In this document: in pieces, positions 10,733 to 23,688 of the stretch
Layout: each line of letters opens with the position of its first letter
How positions within the stretch are numbered: the first letter of the stretch is position 1
From: Ophiocordyceps camponoti-saundersi (nom. inval.)
Taxonomy: Eukaryota; Ascomycota; Sordariomycetes; Hypocreales; Ophiocordycipitaceae
Reading direction: 5' to 3'
Length of the DNA stretch: 64,000 nt
Assembly (NCBI GenBank): GCA_003339415.1
Contig: PDHQ01000145.1
Coordinates: forward strand, 22,467-86,466
Position numbers and translations under genes: made by a program
The notes under the pieces: generated by a model
Seen by the model: the letters and a program-made list of their open reading frames with translations, nothing else
Databases searched by the model: none
What the model was told of the DNA's origin: nothing

Positions 10733-12849
10733 ATAATAATAATTTATACGCTAATATATCTTATATAATTTAGAACTATCTTATATATATTCTAAAAAGG
10801 GGAAAAACTAGAGAACTTAAAGTAAAACCCTCCTATTAAGTATTACCTTAGCTTTAAGTTAGACCTCGTCTATACCTAGTATCTTATATATTTAATAAGT
10901 TAGGTATTAACTAGTAATTTAGAAGCTAATATTTCCCCTAAAGCGGACTCTATAATAGTAAGAGTACGTATAAACTAAGTCTAATATAAAGTTTATATAG
11001 CTTACTTATTCTCTTAGCTATTATTATCGCTATAAACTAAATCTTTATATTTAATTAAAATAGCTTTAATAATCTAATTTATTAAGGCCTTATTAATATA
11101 GCTTAAGTATATATAAAAGTTTTATTATTTTATAATAGAACCTATAATAGCTAATTTTAAAAAATAGCTAAATTATTATAATAAAGCTATAAATAAATAT
11201 AAAATCGGAGTTAAAAAAGGGGATATTATTATATTTACTTTTTAGCGTTTTTACCCTAGCTATTATTATTTTCTAGTTAGCGCTAAAAAGGGAGGAGGGG
11301 CGGTATATATAAAGCTTTAGTCCGTAAACTTTTAAAATTAAGTAATATATATATTTTTCGCCTAATCTTATACCGCTTTTATCTTAAGATTAAGTTAACT
11401 TTACTTAAAATAAAACCTTTAATAAGAAAAATAATAATATAATCTTTTCTTATAAGCTATAAAATAAATAAACTCGCCTTTTATATATAAAATAATAAAA
11501 TATTTATTATATTATAGCTTTATTATATAATATTTAGTAATATATTTAAGTTAATAATATTTAAAATATTACTAAAGTTAAATTTTTAATATATATAATT
11601 TAATATTAAAAATCTCCGCTTATATTACTAAGCTTTTATTATAAATTTAGTTTATATTTATTAAATTATTAATAATAACTATTTATAAAAGTCCTATACT
11701 TCTTAATATTTATAAGAAGCTAACTTTATTAATATAGAATAACTTAAGAGGTTCTAAAGTATATGCGGTATACGCACTTAGGGTTATAGTCCGTGTATAG
11801 CCCGCGCCCGTCCTGCGCGCGGCGCTAACTAATCGTATATACCTATATATACCCCGCGCCCGTTATACGCGCGGACTTAACTAAGCACCCCCCACGTGAC
11901 TTAGCTATTTAGGCGTAGCCCGAATCCCTTATACTATTAAGGAACTTCGCTAAGTTTTAAAATAATATCTTTTTATATATAATTATATTATTAAAACTTT
12001 ATTTAATAATTTAATCTTTTTTTAAAAAGCTTCCTTACCGCTATATTATAAAGCTTATATTAATACTTTTTTTATAATAAGAGTATAACTTTTATTAATT
12101 ATATATACCTTTTCTTTAAAAATAATATAAAGTTACCTTAAATTAAACTAAAGCTTATAAATAGTATTTTAAAATATTACCGTAATACTACTATTAAGTA
12201 ATTTCCTTATTATAAAAGCTTAGCTTTACTTATAAAATCTATAATTAATATTTATTATAATTATTTTAAAGCTTTAAACTTAAAGTAAAGTAGCTATAAA
12301 ATTAAACTAAATTATAAGCTATCGCTTATATTACTTAGGAACTTACTTTTTTATAATTTTCTTTAGCGCTTTAGCTATAATTATAGCTTATATTAAAGGA
12401 GTTCCGCTCCCCTTAAAATTATAAAAAAAGAGGAAATTATAGCTATAATAGCTAAGAAAATATTACTAACTAATAAAGTTAAAGTAAGGGGGGTACCTCT
12501 CTAAACCCTTTTAGGCTTCGCTACTTATTTAATAATTACTTATCTAAAAATAAAAGCGTTTCTTAAAATAATCTTACTAATATTTACTTTAGCTTTTAAT
12601 AAGGTAATAAATATAATAAACTCTTAAATTTAAGATTACTATAATTCGGAGTAAAGTTATATTTTAAGTAAAAAATTTTTGTAGTTATAATTCACTTATA
12701 TAATATTACCCTCCCTCTTAAAGTCGCTTTAAGCGCGGCTAGCTATTATTATAAGGTAATAAAGGGAGCGGAGTCCGCTTATAATATAAGAATAAGAAAA
12801 CTATATCCGCGTCGCTATAAGCGTAAAGTTTATAAATATATAAAAATTA
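10733..12849 (-). mobile_element. Family-A element, copy A4, carrying a solo E-LTR
   Basis: Reverse copy inserted in C1 with an exact 14-bp TSD, CGCTTAAAGCTTTA at 10719-10732 and 12850-12863. Its 3' tail (left side) is ATAATAATAAT. Without the solo LTR and its TSD it is about 1.86 kb. It is the best copy for defining both ends of family A, because the TSD is exact and C1 sequence is continuous outside it. It shows the site where S1 is inserted in A3 in uninterrupted form. Confidence 0.85.
11684..11933 (-). repeat. Solo LTR of element E
   Basis: 250-bp reverse copy of the 249-bp LTRs of E (49897-50145, 56561-56809). It runs TATAAAAGTCC to GAATCCCTTATA and is flanked by the exact 5-bp TSD CTATT (11679-11683, 11934-11938). 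It has many more CpA/TpG (TGCGG, GCACTT, CACGTGAC, CCTGCGC) than the rest of the window. A lone 250-bp copy is below the length RIP usually detects, which could explain why it is less mutated. Confidence 0.9.
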
Positions 12850-12863
12850 CGCTTAAAGCTTTA

Positions 12864-13058
12864 CTTTTTACTAGTTTATATTATATTATTTAAAGAAAAG
12901 GCAAATTATATATTATTAAGAACTTATAAGTATTTAATAATATAGCTATTTTTAATATATATTTAATACTTCTCTTTTAAAATATAATTATAAGTTAGTA
13001 AATAAAAAGGTTATTTTTATTATTAATATTAAAAGCTTTTTTTATTAATATTAATTAA
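12864..13058 (+). pseudogene. C1 internal region, part 3 (start of RT)
   Basis: Resumes C1 after A4 and matches the reverse complement of C2 just upstream of its reverse-transcriptase segment (about 33580-33770). The match fades at about 13058, inside RT, so the rest of C1 is missing or displaced. Confidence 0.7.
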
Positions 13059-14630
13059 ATATCTTTTCTAAGCTAAATAAAAAGCTAGTATTATATTTTA
13101 TTCTTATTATAATAGTTAGACTAAGTATTATAAGAACCTTTATATATATATATATATTAACTTAGATAATAAGGTTTAGGTAACTTATTTAGATTATATA
13201 GCTAAAAGAATAGTTTATCTTTTATTTTATATATTTTAGCTAATTAAGTTATAAATAATTAATTTAATAACTTTATTTATAATTACTTTTTTAAATAAAG
13301 TATAGAAAGATAAATATATTATATATATATCTTAGCTATACTCTTTCCTATTTAAAAATCCTTATTATATTAATATTATATATTATATTAAAATTATACT
13401 AATTTTAAATTAGTATTATTTTAAATTTAACTTTTTTTATATATATCCTTAACCTCCTATTTTATTTATATAAAAATAGTAATCTTAATAATATATCTTA
13501 TATATATTTAATATATATTATATTTTTAAATAGCTAGTAATATATATATTTTAATATATTTAAAATTAGTAATTTTTCTTTTTTAGTTAAGAAAATATAA
13601 TTTATTATATAAGTAGTTAAGATATAATAAAGTTCCTTTAATAGCTATTATAAATTAATTATTTTTTTACCTTTTAGAATTTATATAGTTAAGGTTTAGT
13701 AAATATCTTTTCCTTACTAATTTATTAACAAGTTTAAGTTAAGATTATATTAATATTTTATTATTATCTTACTAATTCTTATAATACCTCCTAAAGCGCT
13801 ATTATTTTTAAAAAGTAAATAAGGGCTTTAAATAGTAAGCTTAATATTATATATATAGCTTAAATATATAGCTTAACGCTATAATAAAATATTTAAGCTT
13901 ATAAGCTAGCCTTATAGCTTAATAGCTTTTAGCTAGCTATAAGACTAATAGTTAACTTCCCTAAACTTAATATAAGCTAGCTATAAAAATATTATTAAAG
14001 CGCTTTATTTTAAAAGCCCTTAATAAATACTAGCTATTATAAGGAGGAATCTCCTTTATTAACTAATAAACCCTTATAGCTAGTAAAAGTTATCTTTCTC
14101 TTATAATACTAACTATTCCTATATTATAATATTTATAAACTTATTATTTATTATTACTCTTTTAGCTATATTTTAAGGCGTTAAGATTCTCTTTACGTTA
14201 TTACTTTAAGATATAGTTATGTCTTAATAGCTTTTCTTTTCTAAATTATTAATAAGAGAAATATATATAAATAAGTTTAATATATTAAAAAAGTAATATA
14301 TTAAATAAGCTTTAGCTTAATAGTTTATAAAAAAAAATAAAAACTAAAAAATAAATATAAAAAGAGAAGAAAAAAATTTAAAAAAGGGGGGAAAAAGAGG
14401 CTTTTATAATTTAAAAATATATATTAGCTTAACTTAATAATAATAAGCTATAAGTATATACCTAATTACTTTATATTAATATATTTAAGTTATATAAATA
14501 TATATTATAATTTTATTATAGCTAAAAAGGGTATATATTATAAATATAAAAAGGTAAACTAGTAAGTTAATAACTTTATTTATAAATTACCCCGCACTTA
14601 AGCTTTTTATTCCTCTTTTTTTTTCCTCCC
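13059..14630. other. Unassigned AT-rich stretch
   Basis: About 1.6 kb that I could not match to any other repeat in the window. CpA/TpG are scarce, there are many TATA runs (13138-13160, 13440-13560) and AGCTAGC/TAGCTA palindromes (13845-14000), and no frame is open. It separates the truncated C1 from the 3' tail of LINE B2. It may be an element present once here, or C1 sequence too eroded to recognise. Confidence 0.5.
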
Positions 14631-14943
<313 letters not shown>

Positions 14944-16435
14944 ATAATAATAATTTATATACTAATATATATCGTATAGCTTAGAACTATCTTATATATA
15001 TTTTAAAAGGGGGCAAAACTAGAGAACTTAGAGTAAAACCCTCCCCTTAAGCGTTACCTTAGCTTTAGGTTAGACCCCGCCTATACCCGGTATTTTATAT
15101 ATTTAATAAGTTAAGTATTAACTAATAATTTAGAAGCTAATATTTCCCCTAAAGCGGACTCCGCGGTAGTAAAAGTATATATAAACTAAGTTTAATATAA
15201 CGTCTATATAGCTTATTTATCCTCTTAGCTATTATTATTATTATAAACTAAATCCTTAGATTTAATTAAAATAGCCTTAATAATCTAATTTATCGAGGCC
15301 TTATTAATATAGCTTAGAAATATATAAAGGTTTTACTATTTTATAATAAACCTTATAATAGCTAATTTCGAAAAGTAGCTAGATTATTATAGTAAAGCTA
15401 TAAATAAGTATAAAGTCGGAGTTAGAGGAGGAGGTATTACTATATTCGCTTTTTAGTATTTTTACCTTAGCTTTTATTAATTTCTAGTTAGCGCTAAAAA
15501 AAGAGGAGGAGGGGTAATATATATAAAATTCTAGTTTATAAACTTTTAAAATTAGGTAATATATATATCCTTCGCCTAATCTTATACCGCTCTTATCTTA
15601 AGGTAAAGTTAATTTTACTTAAAATAAGACCCCTAATAAGAAAAGTAATAATATAGTTTTTTTTATAAGCTATAAAGTAAGTAGATTTACTTTTTATATA
15701 TAAAATAGTAAAATATTTACTATATTATAACCTCGCTATATAATATTTAGTAATATATTTAAATTAATAATATTTAAAATATTATTAAAGTTAAACTTTT
15801 AATATATATAATTTAATATTAAAAATCTCCGCTTATATTATTATATTTTTATTATAAATCTAGTTTATATTTATTATATTATTAATAATAATTATTAAGA
15901 AACTTTACTAAGTTTTAGAATAATATTTTTTTTATATATAATTATATTATTAAAACTTTATTAAATAACTTAATCTTTTTTTAAAAAGTTTCCTTACCGC
16001 CTTATTATAAAGCTTACGCTAGTACTCTTTTTATAATAAAAGTATAACTTTTATTAATTAAGTATACTTTTTTTTAAAAAATAATATAAAGCTATTTTAA
16101 ATTAAACTAAAGCTTATAAATAATATTTTAAAATATTATTATAATATTACTACTAAGTAATCTCCTTATTATAAGAGCTTAGCTTTATTTATAAAATCCG
16201 CGGTTAATATTTATTATAATTACTTTAAGTCCTTAAACTTAAAATAAAATAATTATAAAGTTAAAATAAATTATAAGCTATTATTTATATTACTTAAAAA
16301 CTTACTTTTTAATAATTTTTTTTAGCGCTTTAGCTATAATTATAGCTTATATTAAAGAAATTCCGCTTCCCCTAAAGCTATAAAAAAAAGAGGAAACTAT
16401 AGCTATAATAGCTAAGAAAATATTATTAATTAATA
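14944..16435 (-). mobile_element. Family-A element, copy A5, part 1
   Basis: Reverse copy of A inserted in the 3' UTR of LINE B2. It starts with the TAA-rich tail and TTTATATACTAATATAT. It is interrupted after 16435 by LINE B1 and continues at 23170. Together the two parts are 1.87 kb, the family length. Its last 14 bp, ATTATTAATTAATA, form the left TSD of B1. Confidence 0.85.
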
Positions 16436-16807
16436 TTATTATTATAATACTCTAAAGGCTATAAAAGTAGCTGCTAGAACCTTAGCAGTAAGTTAAGTAA
16501 GAAAAACCCTCCTAAAAGAGGTAAAACCCCCCGCTATATAGTAAGACCGCGTCCGGCTCGGGGCCGGGCTAGGCGCTCTGCGCGTATAAAAAAAGTAACT
16601 ATCGGTTACGGTAATACTATATAATATAAAAAAAGATAAGGAAAGATAGATAAGATAAGGAAAAGATAATAGTAGCGGCGGTACGTATTACCTATATATG
16701 CTAGTATATACCTCCCTAGCCTCTAAGTATATATTACTTAACTTTTAGGTATATAGCTATATACCTCCTTTACGTATAGTATATACCTAGGTACGTACCC
16801 TTTTTTT

Positions 16808-16860
16808 AAGCTTTCCTAATCGGGAAGCCTTTCTAATCGGAAAGTTATTTTTTATAAATT
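16808..16860. repeat. Palindromic AGCTTTCCTAATCGGGAA repeats in B1
   Basis: Two imperfect units of a 16-18 bp self-complementary motif in the 3' UTR of B1. B2 has three better-conserved units at 23689-23732. Confidence 0.7.
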
Positions 16861-17029
16861 AGTAACTTAAGGCCTAAGGGTATATAAAGGAGGGGGGGGT
16901 CGCTCTTACTAATATAGGCGGGCTATTATTATCTTATTATTTTTTTAGTAATTTTAACTATATAAGTAATTTTTAGCGCGCGTAACTAGTTCGTAGCTAA
17001 CTTATATTAGAGTAGAATACCCGCTAAAC

Positions 17030-18150
17030 TTAACTTTCCTTAAGTAATATCTTATATAGGGTATATTAGTACGCTTATTAGCTTTAAGGACTTTTATTAA
17101 GTATAAAAAAGTAAATACTTAGCTTTAGCATATATTTATATTTACTAATAATTAAGGTAAATTATTTAAGCGCGGCCTATATTAAATATACAAATAATCG
17201 TATTAAGTATTAGCTAATTAATAATCCCGCTATAGCCGAAGCTATTCGCGCTATAGTTAAAGTTACTTACTAGCTAAGCTTTAATTATAATATTTAAATA
17301 ATAAGTAATATTAAGGTTATATTAAGTTCGCGGTAAGTTTTATACTAATAAGTATAGTAGAAAAATATAATTTAGCGCGTTAAAAAAATATATACTATCG
17401 CGTATTATAATAATATTTACGCTAATTAAGTTATATAAGCGGCTACTAGCTATATACCGCTTTAAAGCTTATAGCCTCCCGCTATCGAAAAGGACCTTAT
17501 TATTAATATAACTAAAAATCTAACTAGCGTTAACTAACTTATTACTATTATATTAGCTTAAATATAGAAATAGCGTATTTTCTATATATAAGTAATTAAC
17601 TTTTTTAAATAATTAACTAAGAAGCTATATTATATCCGCTATATTATTAAGAATAAAGCGCGCTTATAAGAGAGCCTATTTTCTATTAATTATCCTCCTA
17701 TCTTTTATACTCCGCCTTTTATTACTAATTCCGCTTCTATCTTAGTACTTATTAAGTCTAAGTTTAAGTTAGAGGCTAATAAGCTTAGTAAGCTTAAGAT
17801 TACTCTTACCCTAAGCGTTAAGGTTACCCTCGCCGCCGAGGAGGATATTATTAGCGCTTATACCGTAACCGCGCCGCCTCCTTATAAGGAGATCTTTAAT
17901 CTTATTTAAAATAGCCTAATTAATAATATATTAATTAATAAAAACTTTACGATATCGGTTAGTAACTATACTATATTTAGTAAGGAGGAGGAGCTAGCTA
18001 TAAAAAAGAAATAAGTAGCTTTAGTTTGCGCTTATAATTATAGTTAAGGTTAGGGCTATAGCCGAGGCCGCGGCCGTAATAAGCGCGGTTAGTCCCGCGC
18101 TTCGCGCGGTTAAGTTAATATTTTATATATAATTAAAATAGTTTAGCTTT
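17030..18150 (+). other. 3' UTR region of LINE B1 with an opposite-strand frame
   Basis: This 1.1-kb part lies 3' of the LINE ORF2 and is conserved in B2 (about 23830-25010). Read on the plus strand, one frame has few stops over 17700-18120. It carries runs of charged residues and ends in an RG-rich stretch (GYSRGRGRNKRG, about 18055-18090), like an RNA-binding tail. The minus strand also has a fairly open frame here, so base composition may be the cause. It could be a gag-like frame in antisense orientation or a coincidence. Confidence 0.35.
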
Positions 18151-18199
18151 AAAGCTAAGTAAGTAGCTAATAAGATAAATAATAAAATTATCGCTATAA

Positions 18200-19480
18200 A
18201 GCGGCCTTTATATATCCGTTATAAGGCTAAAGGCCTTATCTTTTTTATTTATTTTACTTTTATAAAGTAATATTATAAGGTTAAATTAATATAGTTATTT
18301 AAGTAAAAGAAATTAGCGTATAAGTTTAGCTATAAATTAAGGGTTATTAAGCGCTTTAGTAAAGTTATATTAATTTTATATTAGTTACTAGTTAATATTA
18401 AGGAGTAGCTTATTTTTATAAGTAAAAATATAGTTAAGAAAGATATATAGTATTATTTCGTCCTTATTATTATAAGGGCACTTTTTTAAAATTATTTTAG
18501 GGACTTTACGGGCTTAGAGAAAGGAATTAAGTTTAATATATTTAGTTTAAAATTATATAAGTATTATATAAATAAACTTAGGAAATCTTTTATAAATATA
18601 TAAGGCGGTCCTAGCCTTAAGCTATAGCGGTTTATTAATAAGGTAGCTATAAGATTACTTATACTTCTTAAGCTTACTTTTTTAGGAATACTATTAAAGG
18701 AGCTATTTTTCTTAGAATTTAATATCGAAGTTACGTTATATATATTTAGCTTTTAGTTTAGGTTTAGTTTATATTTTATAGAATTCTTTTAAATCCTATA
18801 ATACTTAATATTTCTATTAATAAGGGCGCTTTTTACGCTTATATCTAACTTACTTAGTAGCTTTCTTTATTATAATACGGATAAGGTTTACTATACCTAT
18901 ATATTAAAAGCGGTAATAAATATAAGCTATCTAGTAAGTAAAATATAAGTTAAGGGGGGAATAAAAGCCTTTACTTTAATATAATAAAAAAAGGTAGCTT
19001 TATAAGCTTTAATAATAATTTTTAAGTATTTAAACTATTTTATAGCTAGCGCTTTTATAATAAAGCTATATAGTTTCCCCCTTAATTATATAAGCGGGGT
19101 AAACTAAAATATACTAAATATAATCGCTAATTTAATAGCTTTAATATATACCTCCCTTACTTTTAATAAGGTATAACCTTATATTAATATAATAATCTTA
19201 GTAAAAGCTAGGTATTAGCGCTTAAGTTTAGCGGCGAGTTTTAAAAAGTAGGATTTCTATTAAAATTTATAGTATAGCTAAACCCTTAAAAATCTCGCTT
19301 CTTATATAAGCTAAACTATCTTTATATTAAGCTAAAGCTAAGTTATATCCGCTTTCCTAGCTTTTATAAAATATATTAACTCGCTTTTAGCCGGCTAAAA
19401 AATTATTTTATACTTAAGGGCTTATTATTTATAAATTCGCTACGCCCGCTTAAGTTAGAAAAGTACTTAGGCCTTATCGC
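18200..19480 (-). pseudogene. LINE B1 ORF2, C-terminal part with CCHC-like motif
   Basis: Minus-strand translation over about 18900-19480 reads like the region after RT in Tad1/I-type LINEs: conserved-looking blocks for the segment where past RT domains join the C-terminal part. At about 18427-18490 it reads KCPYNNKDE...LYIFLNY. This fits the family's C-x-C-x8-H-x4-C zinc motif, with one Cys, the His and the last Cys changed to Tyr exactly as RIP would do (TGT/CAT to TAT). Several Gln and Trp positions are stops. The equivalent part of B2 is at about 25300-26400. Confidence 0.65.
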
Positions 19481-22400
19481 GTCTAATACTAAGTATATTA
19501 GTATTATTAGCGAAGCTTATTATAAGTAATCTAATTACTAAGTTTAGATATTAATATAGTAAAAATATATATAATAAGAAAAGGATTAGTAATATAAGGG
19601 ACTTTTAAAAAACCTTTTATTAAATTAGGAAAGCGTTACTAAGCTTATAGTTAAACTTAAGCTATAAGGTTTTAATAATAAGATAAGAATAAATAAATAT
19701 TATAACTTATTTAAGAAAGCTTAGGTAATCGAGAATAACTATTAGCTTATTATAAAAAATATAATTAAAAGCTTTAGTAAAATTTAGTAAAAAGAGCGAG
19801 GCGGTGCCGCCTTAGTTTTAGATAATCTTAATAGTTTTAGTAAGTATAAGGATTACGGTATTAGTAAAATATTATAGCTTATTACTTATTTAGCTATTTA
19901 AGAGGATATTAGCCGCTTCCGTTATAAACGCTATTTTCCTAATAATAATTATTTCTAAAACTTTCCTTATTATATTAAGGAGTAAAATTAGCCTATATTT
20001 ACTTAGGGTATAATATATAGCTAATAGTTTACTTACTTTATAGATAATTATAATATTAAAAGCTTTAAATTATAATAAGAAATAGCCGCTATTAATATAG
20101 CTTTAGAAGATCTTTTAGAAGATTTAGATAAGGGGGGGTTTATATCTTTTTAGGAACCTAACTAAGATCTTATTAAGGCTAGCGGACTTTTATAAAGCGA
20201 TTAAGAAAAAGGCGGAGTAAATATTATTAGTAATAATCGAATATTTAATAAGGAAAGGAGGGAAAGGTTTATCTAAGGTAAGAGGAGGGGCTAAGGCGGT
20301 AGGAGTAGGGAAAAATTACTAGCTAAGTAAAATCGCTTTATTTAAGAAAGTAAATATTAAGTTTAAATTAGGGCTTTTCTATAGCGTTAATATATATATA
20401 AGCTTTAGCGGGGCCTAGCTTCGGAGCTAGGCTTAATATTTTATTATTTAAAATATTACTAAGTTTATTAAGATATTATCGAAAAAGTCGCGCTAAGCTT
20501 TATAGTAGGCCGCGCTAATTATAGATTTCTATACTTTCGTTATTTTCTAATAATCTTATTAGTAAAAGTTAGTAAAGTTAGCTTTTTAATATTTTTAAGC
20601 TCGCTTAGCGGCCGCTATAATAGCCGCTATCGCCCGATTTTACTAATTTTATATTATAAGGTATATATAAATATATAATAGTATTATAATTTCTATTATT
20701 ATTTCTAGCTATTTATATAGTAAAGTAACTACTTTTTCTAAGTTTTTAAGTATAAAGGTATAATATAATTTAAGCTTAAGTTAGTTTTATACCTTAGCTA
20801 TAAGTATATCTAAGTAAAAAAAGCGCTAAATCTTAGTTAATATAATATTAAAGTAAAAGTTAGTATTTATATAGATAATTTACGAAATATAGTTAGAGCT
20901 AATAAGGTTAAGGTTATTTCCTTAATATATCGCTTAGTAGTTTAGCGTAGCTTAAGCTAGGTTAATAGTATTAGTTTATTTATTATATATTTCCTAGGTA
21001 ACTTCGCTTAGAGGCGTGATAAGTCTAAGATAAAAGCTAATTATAAGATTAAGAAAGTTAGCTATTTTAAGGGAGGACTTTTTATAATAGTCCTATAAGG
21101 GGTAATAAAGGTTAAAATCGCTATATAAAAAAGTAGCTATTAAAGTTAGGTTAAGGTAAAGAAGGTTACGCTATAAAAAGGGGCTAGACTAGATTACTAA
21201 TAAGAGTAAGTAAATAGATATAATTTATAATAAAAGTATAATATAAAAAAAGATAGAAGCTATATTAGGTATAGTAAAAAATATCTAAAAGGAGGGGTTT
21301 AGTTATTTATAAATATAAAAAATCGCTTAGTTACTAAAATTTATAAGTTTATATAATAAGATACTAGGAAGCGGAGAGTATCCGAATTAATTACGCTATA
21401 ATTCCTATAAATAAATAAAATTATAGCTAATAAGGCTATAAAGCGCGGTATAGATAAGATAATTACGCTTTTATATATTTTAAAAAAAAGTTTTAATTTT
21501 TATTAAAAGTAAGGGAGGTAAAAGTTTATAATTATATTAAAGTAAAAGAGGGGGCGGAAAAAGGGGCGGGGGAGGGGGCGGAGGAGGGTATAATAAAAAA
21601 GGAAAGGGTAGGAGGGGGAGGATAAGTTTCCTAAGCTTTGCCGCTACCCTATCCGCTATAAGGTCCGGGGGTAATGCCGCTCCCGCCTTAGCCCCTTTTC
21701 GGTACTAGGGCGGGCTTATTATTTATATTAAAATAGAGTATAGCTTACGATTATATAAGGGCCGCGCGTAACCGCTTCTAGGACTAGATTTTAGTAAAGC
21801 TATTACTAATCTAAGATTAGGTTAGCTAAGAGTAGTCCTAAAACTTATAAAGTTAGTATATATAGTTACTATATATTTAGTTTTAGTATACCTTCGTAGT
21901 AAGGTAGTTTCGGGATTATAAGGCGTAGTTTCCTTTATATAGAATATAGTTTTTAGTATTAATCTTAGTAAGGGCTAGATATACGCTCTCCTTTTCTAAG
22001 TATATTATAGCTATATATATTTTATAATATAGCTACTTTTAGTAGTATTTTACTATATACTTATATTAATAGTATTAATAGTACTATTAGGGTTATATTA
22101 TATTATTATAAACTTTTATATAGGAGATTTCTACGTTTATAACTAAGCTATTTTATATAAGTTTATTAGCGTTTATTATATTAATAATTTCTAAGATAAT
22201 ATAAGTGCGCGTAGCTCCCTTATTACGGGGCTAGAGCGCTTAAACTTAGGTAATATTAACTTTATTATATTTCTTAATTTATTATAAGAGTATATCTTAA
22301 TTATTATAAGCGGCCCTTACTTATACTTTTTTCGCTATAATAAAGAAAGTTTTCTAGCTATAAACCGCCCCCTTACTAAAAATAATAAGGATTTACTTAA

Positions 22401-22549
22401 CTAAGCCTACTTATCTCTTATATTCTAGATAGAATATAATTATTATATCTTTACTAAAAAGTTATCTTATAGCTAATATAGCCTTATATTTTAAAGCTAT
22501 ATTCGCAGCCTATACGATCTTTTATAAAATTAGCTATAAAGTATTTATA

Positions 22550-23110
22550 TTAATTATAATATCTTTTATAAATATAGTAACTTCTTTATTAAAGCGATTA
22601 GGGACGGGTTTAACTATTATACCGCTAGTAGCAGCTACGGAAGCCTAAGATAGCTAAGTTAGACTAATATTAAAGCTAATAATTTATAGAAATACTTTTT
22701 ATATAGCTTAAGTAACTATTTTCTTAATTAACTTAATAATCTTAGGTAAAAGTTAGGTAATATTCTAATTTAAGGGGGTTATAAATTTCTTACGAAGTTT
22801 AGCTTTAAAAGCTACTATGATATTTTAAGTATCGGAGAACGCCGCGGTAAGCACTACTATAGCTAATTTATTATAAGCTTCCTTTATATCGCTATCATAA
22901 AGGTCCCGTACTTACTCTGCTTCTCCTCCTATTCTAACGCTACTATTATATTATCTTTAGCCGGATTAGGGGTATTATAAGGACTATCCTAATCCCCGCG
23001 TACCCCTATCTATAATTATAGGCTCGTCGCTTACTTTTTAGGCCCCGGCTAAAGCCGCCGCGAGCGCTATTAACTTCTTCTCGGTAATAAATATATAGTA
23101 AAGAGCGAAA
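22550..23110 (-). pseudogene. LINE B1 ORF1 (gag-like), N-terminal part, broken
   Basis: Near the 5' end of B1 the minus strand gives a coherent frame, about 180 codons with scattered Gln/Trp-to-stop changes. It is Ala/Lys-rich (TEKKLIALAAALAGA, then VRDLYDSDIKEAYNKLAIVV) and helical in character. The position and composition fit ORF1 of fungal Tad1-type LINEs. It is conserved in B2 at about 61450-62030. Confidence 0.55.
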
Positions 23111-23169
23111 GATTAAGTAATAGGTCCTATTCTATTTTCGTAAAAAGTTATTTTAATTATTAATTAATA

Positions 23170-23543
23170 AAGTTAAGGTAAAAAGGGTATTTCCTCGGAC
23201 TTTTTTAAACTTTACTACTTATTTAATAATTACTTATATAAAGATAAAAATATCTCTTAAAATAATTTTATTAATATTTACTTTAGCTTTTAATAAGGTA
23301 ATAAATATAATAAATTTTTAAGTCTAAGATTATTATAATTCGGAATAAAGCTATATTCTAAGTAAAAAATTTTCGCGGTTACGATTAACTTATATAGCGT
23401 CGCCCTCCCCCTTAAAGTTACTTAGGGCGCGGCTAGCTATCGCTATAAGGTAATAGAGGGAGCGGAGTCCGCTTATAATATAAGAATAAGAAGTCTGTAT
23501 CCGCGTCGCTATAAGCGCGGAGTCCGTGGAATATATAATATTT
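23170..23543 (-). mobile_element. Family-A element, copy A5, part 2 (5' end)
   Basis: Continues A5 after LINE B1: it matches the A3 and A4 5' portions (TTTAATAATTACTTATAT block and the GCGCGG...GTCCG block). It ends near 23543, followed by the right copy of the imperfect A5 TSD and then LINE B2. Confidence 0.85.
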
Positions 23544-23688
23544 AATAAAAATAGATAAAAATAAGGAAAAGATAAGGAAAAGATAAGGAGCGGTATATAT
23601 TACTCCTTATATTAATATATATTACCCTGCTAAGTAAATATATACTTTTTAACTAATTAGTATATAGCTATATATTAAGCTTTCCTAA

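Larger units (their letters stand above)
16436..23155 (-). mobile_element. Tad1-like LINE, copy B1 (6.7 kb)
   Basis: Insertion in A5 bounded by the exact 14-bp TSD ATTATTAATTAATA (16422-16435, 23156-23169). It reads on the minus strand: the 3' end is at the left with a short (TAA)n tail, the 5' end at the right. The coding parts are an N-terminal gag-like frame (about 22550-23110) and an ORF2 whose C-terminal part, including the CCHC-type motif, lies at 18200-19480. This is the most GC-rich, least decayed LINE here, but it has stops throughout. Its siblings are B2, which it indirectly interrupts, and the more distant LINE G. RT catalytic motifs could not be located with certainty between 19500 and 21000. 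Confidence 0.8.

Noticed and set aside
16436..23155. Element B1 read as coding on the plus strand
   Set aside because: The plus strand gave no known domain over most of its length, while the minus strand gives an ORF1-like frame and the LINE CCHC-type motif. The simple-repeat tail is on the left, as expected for minus orientation.
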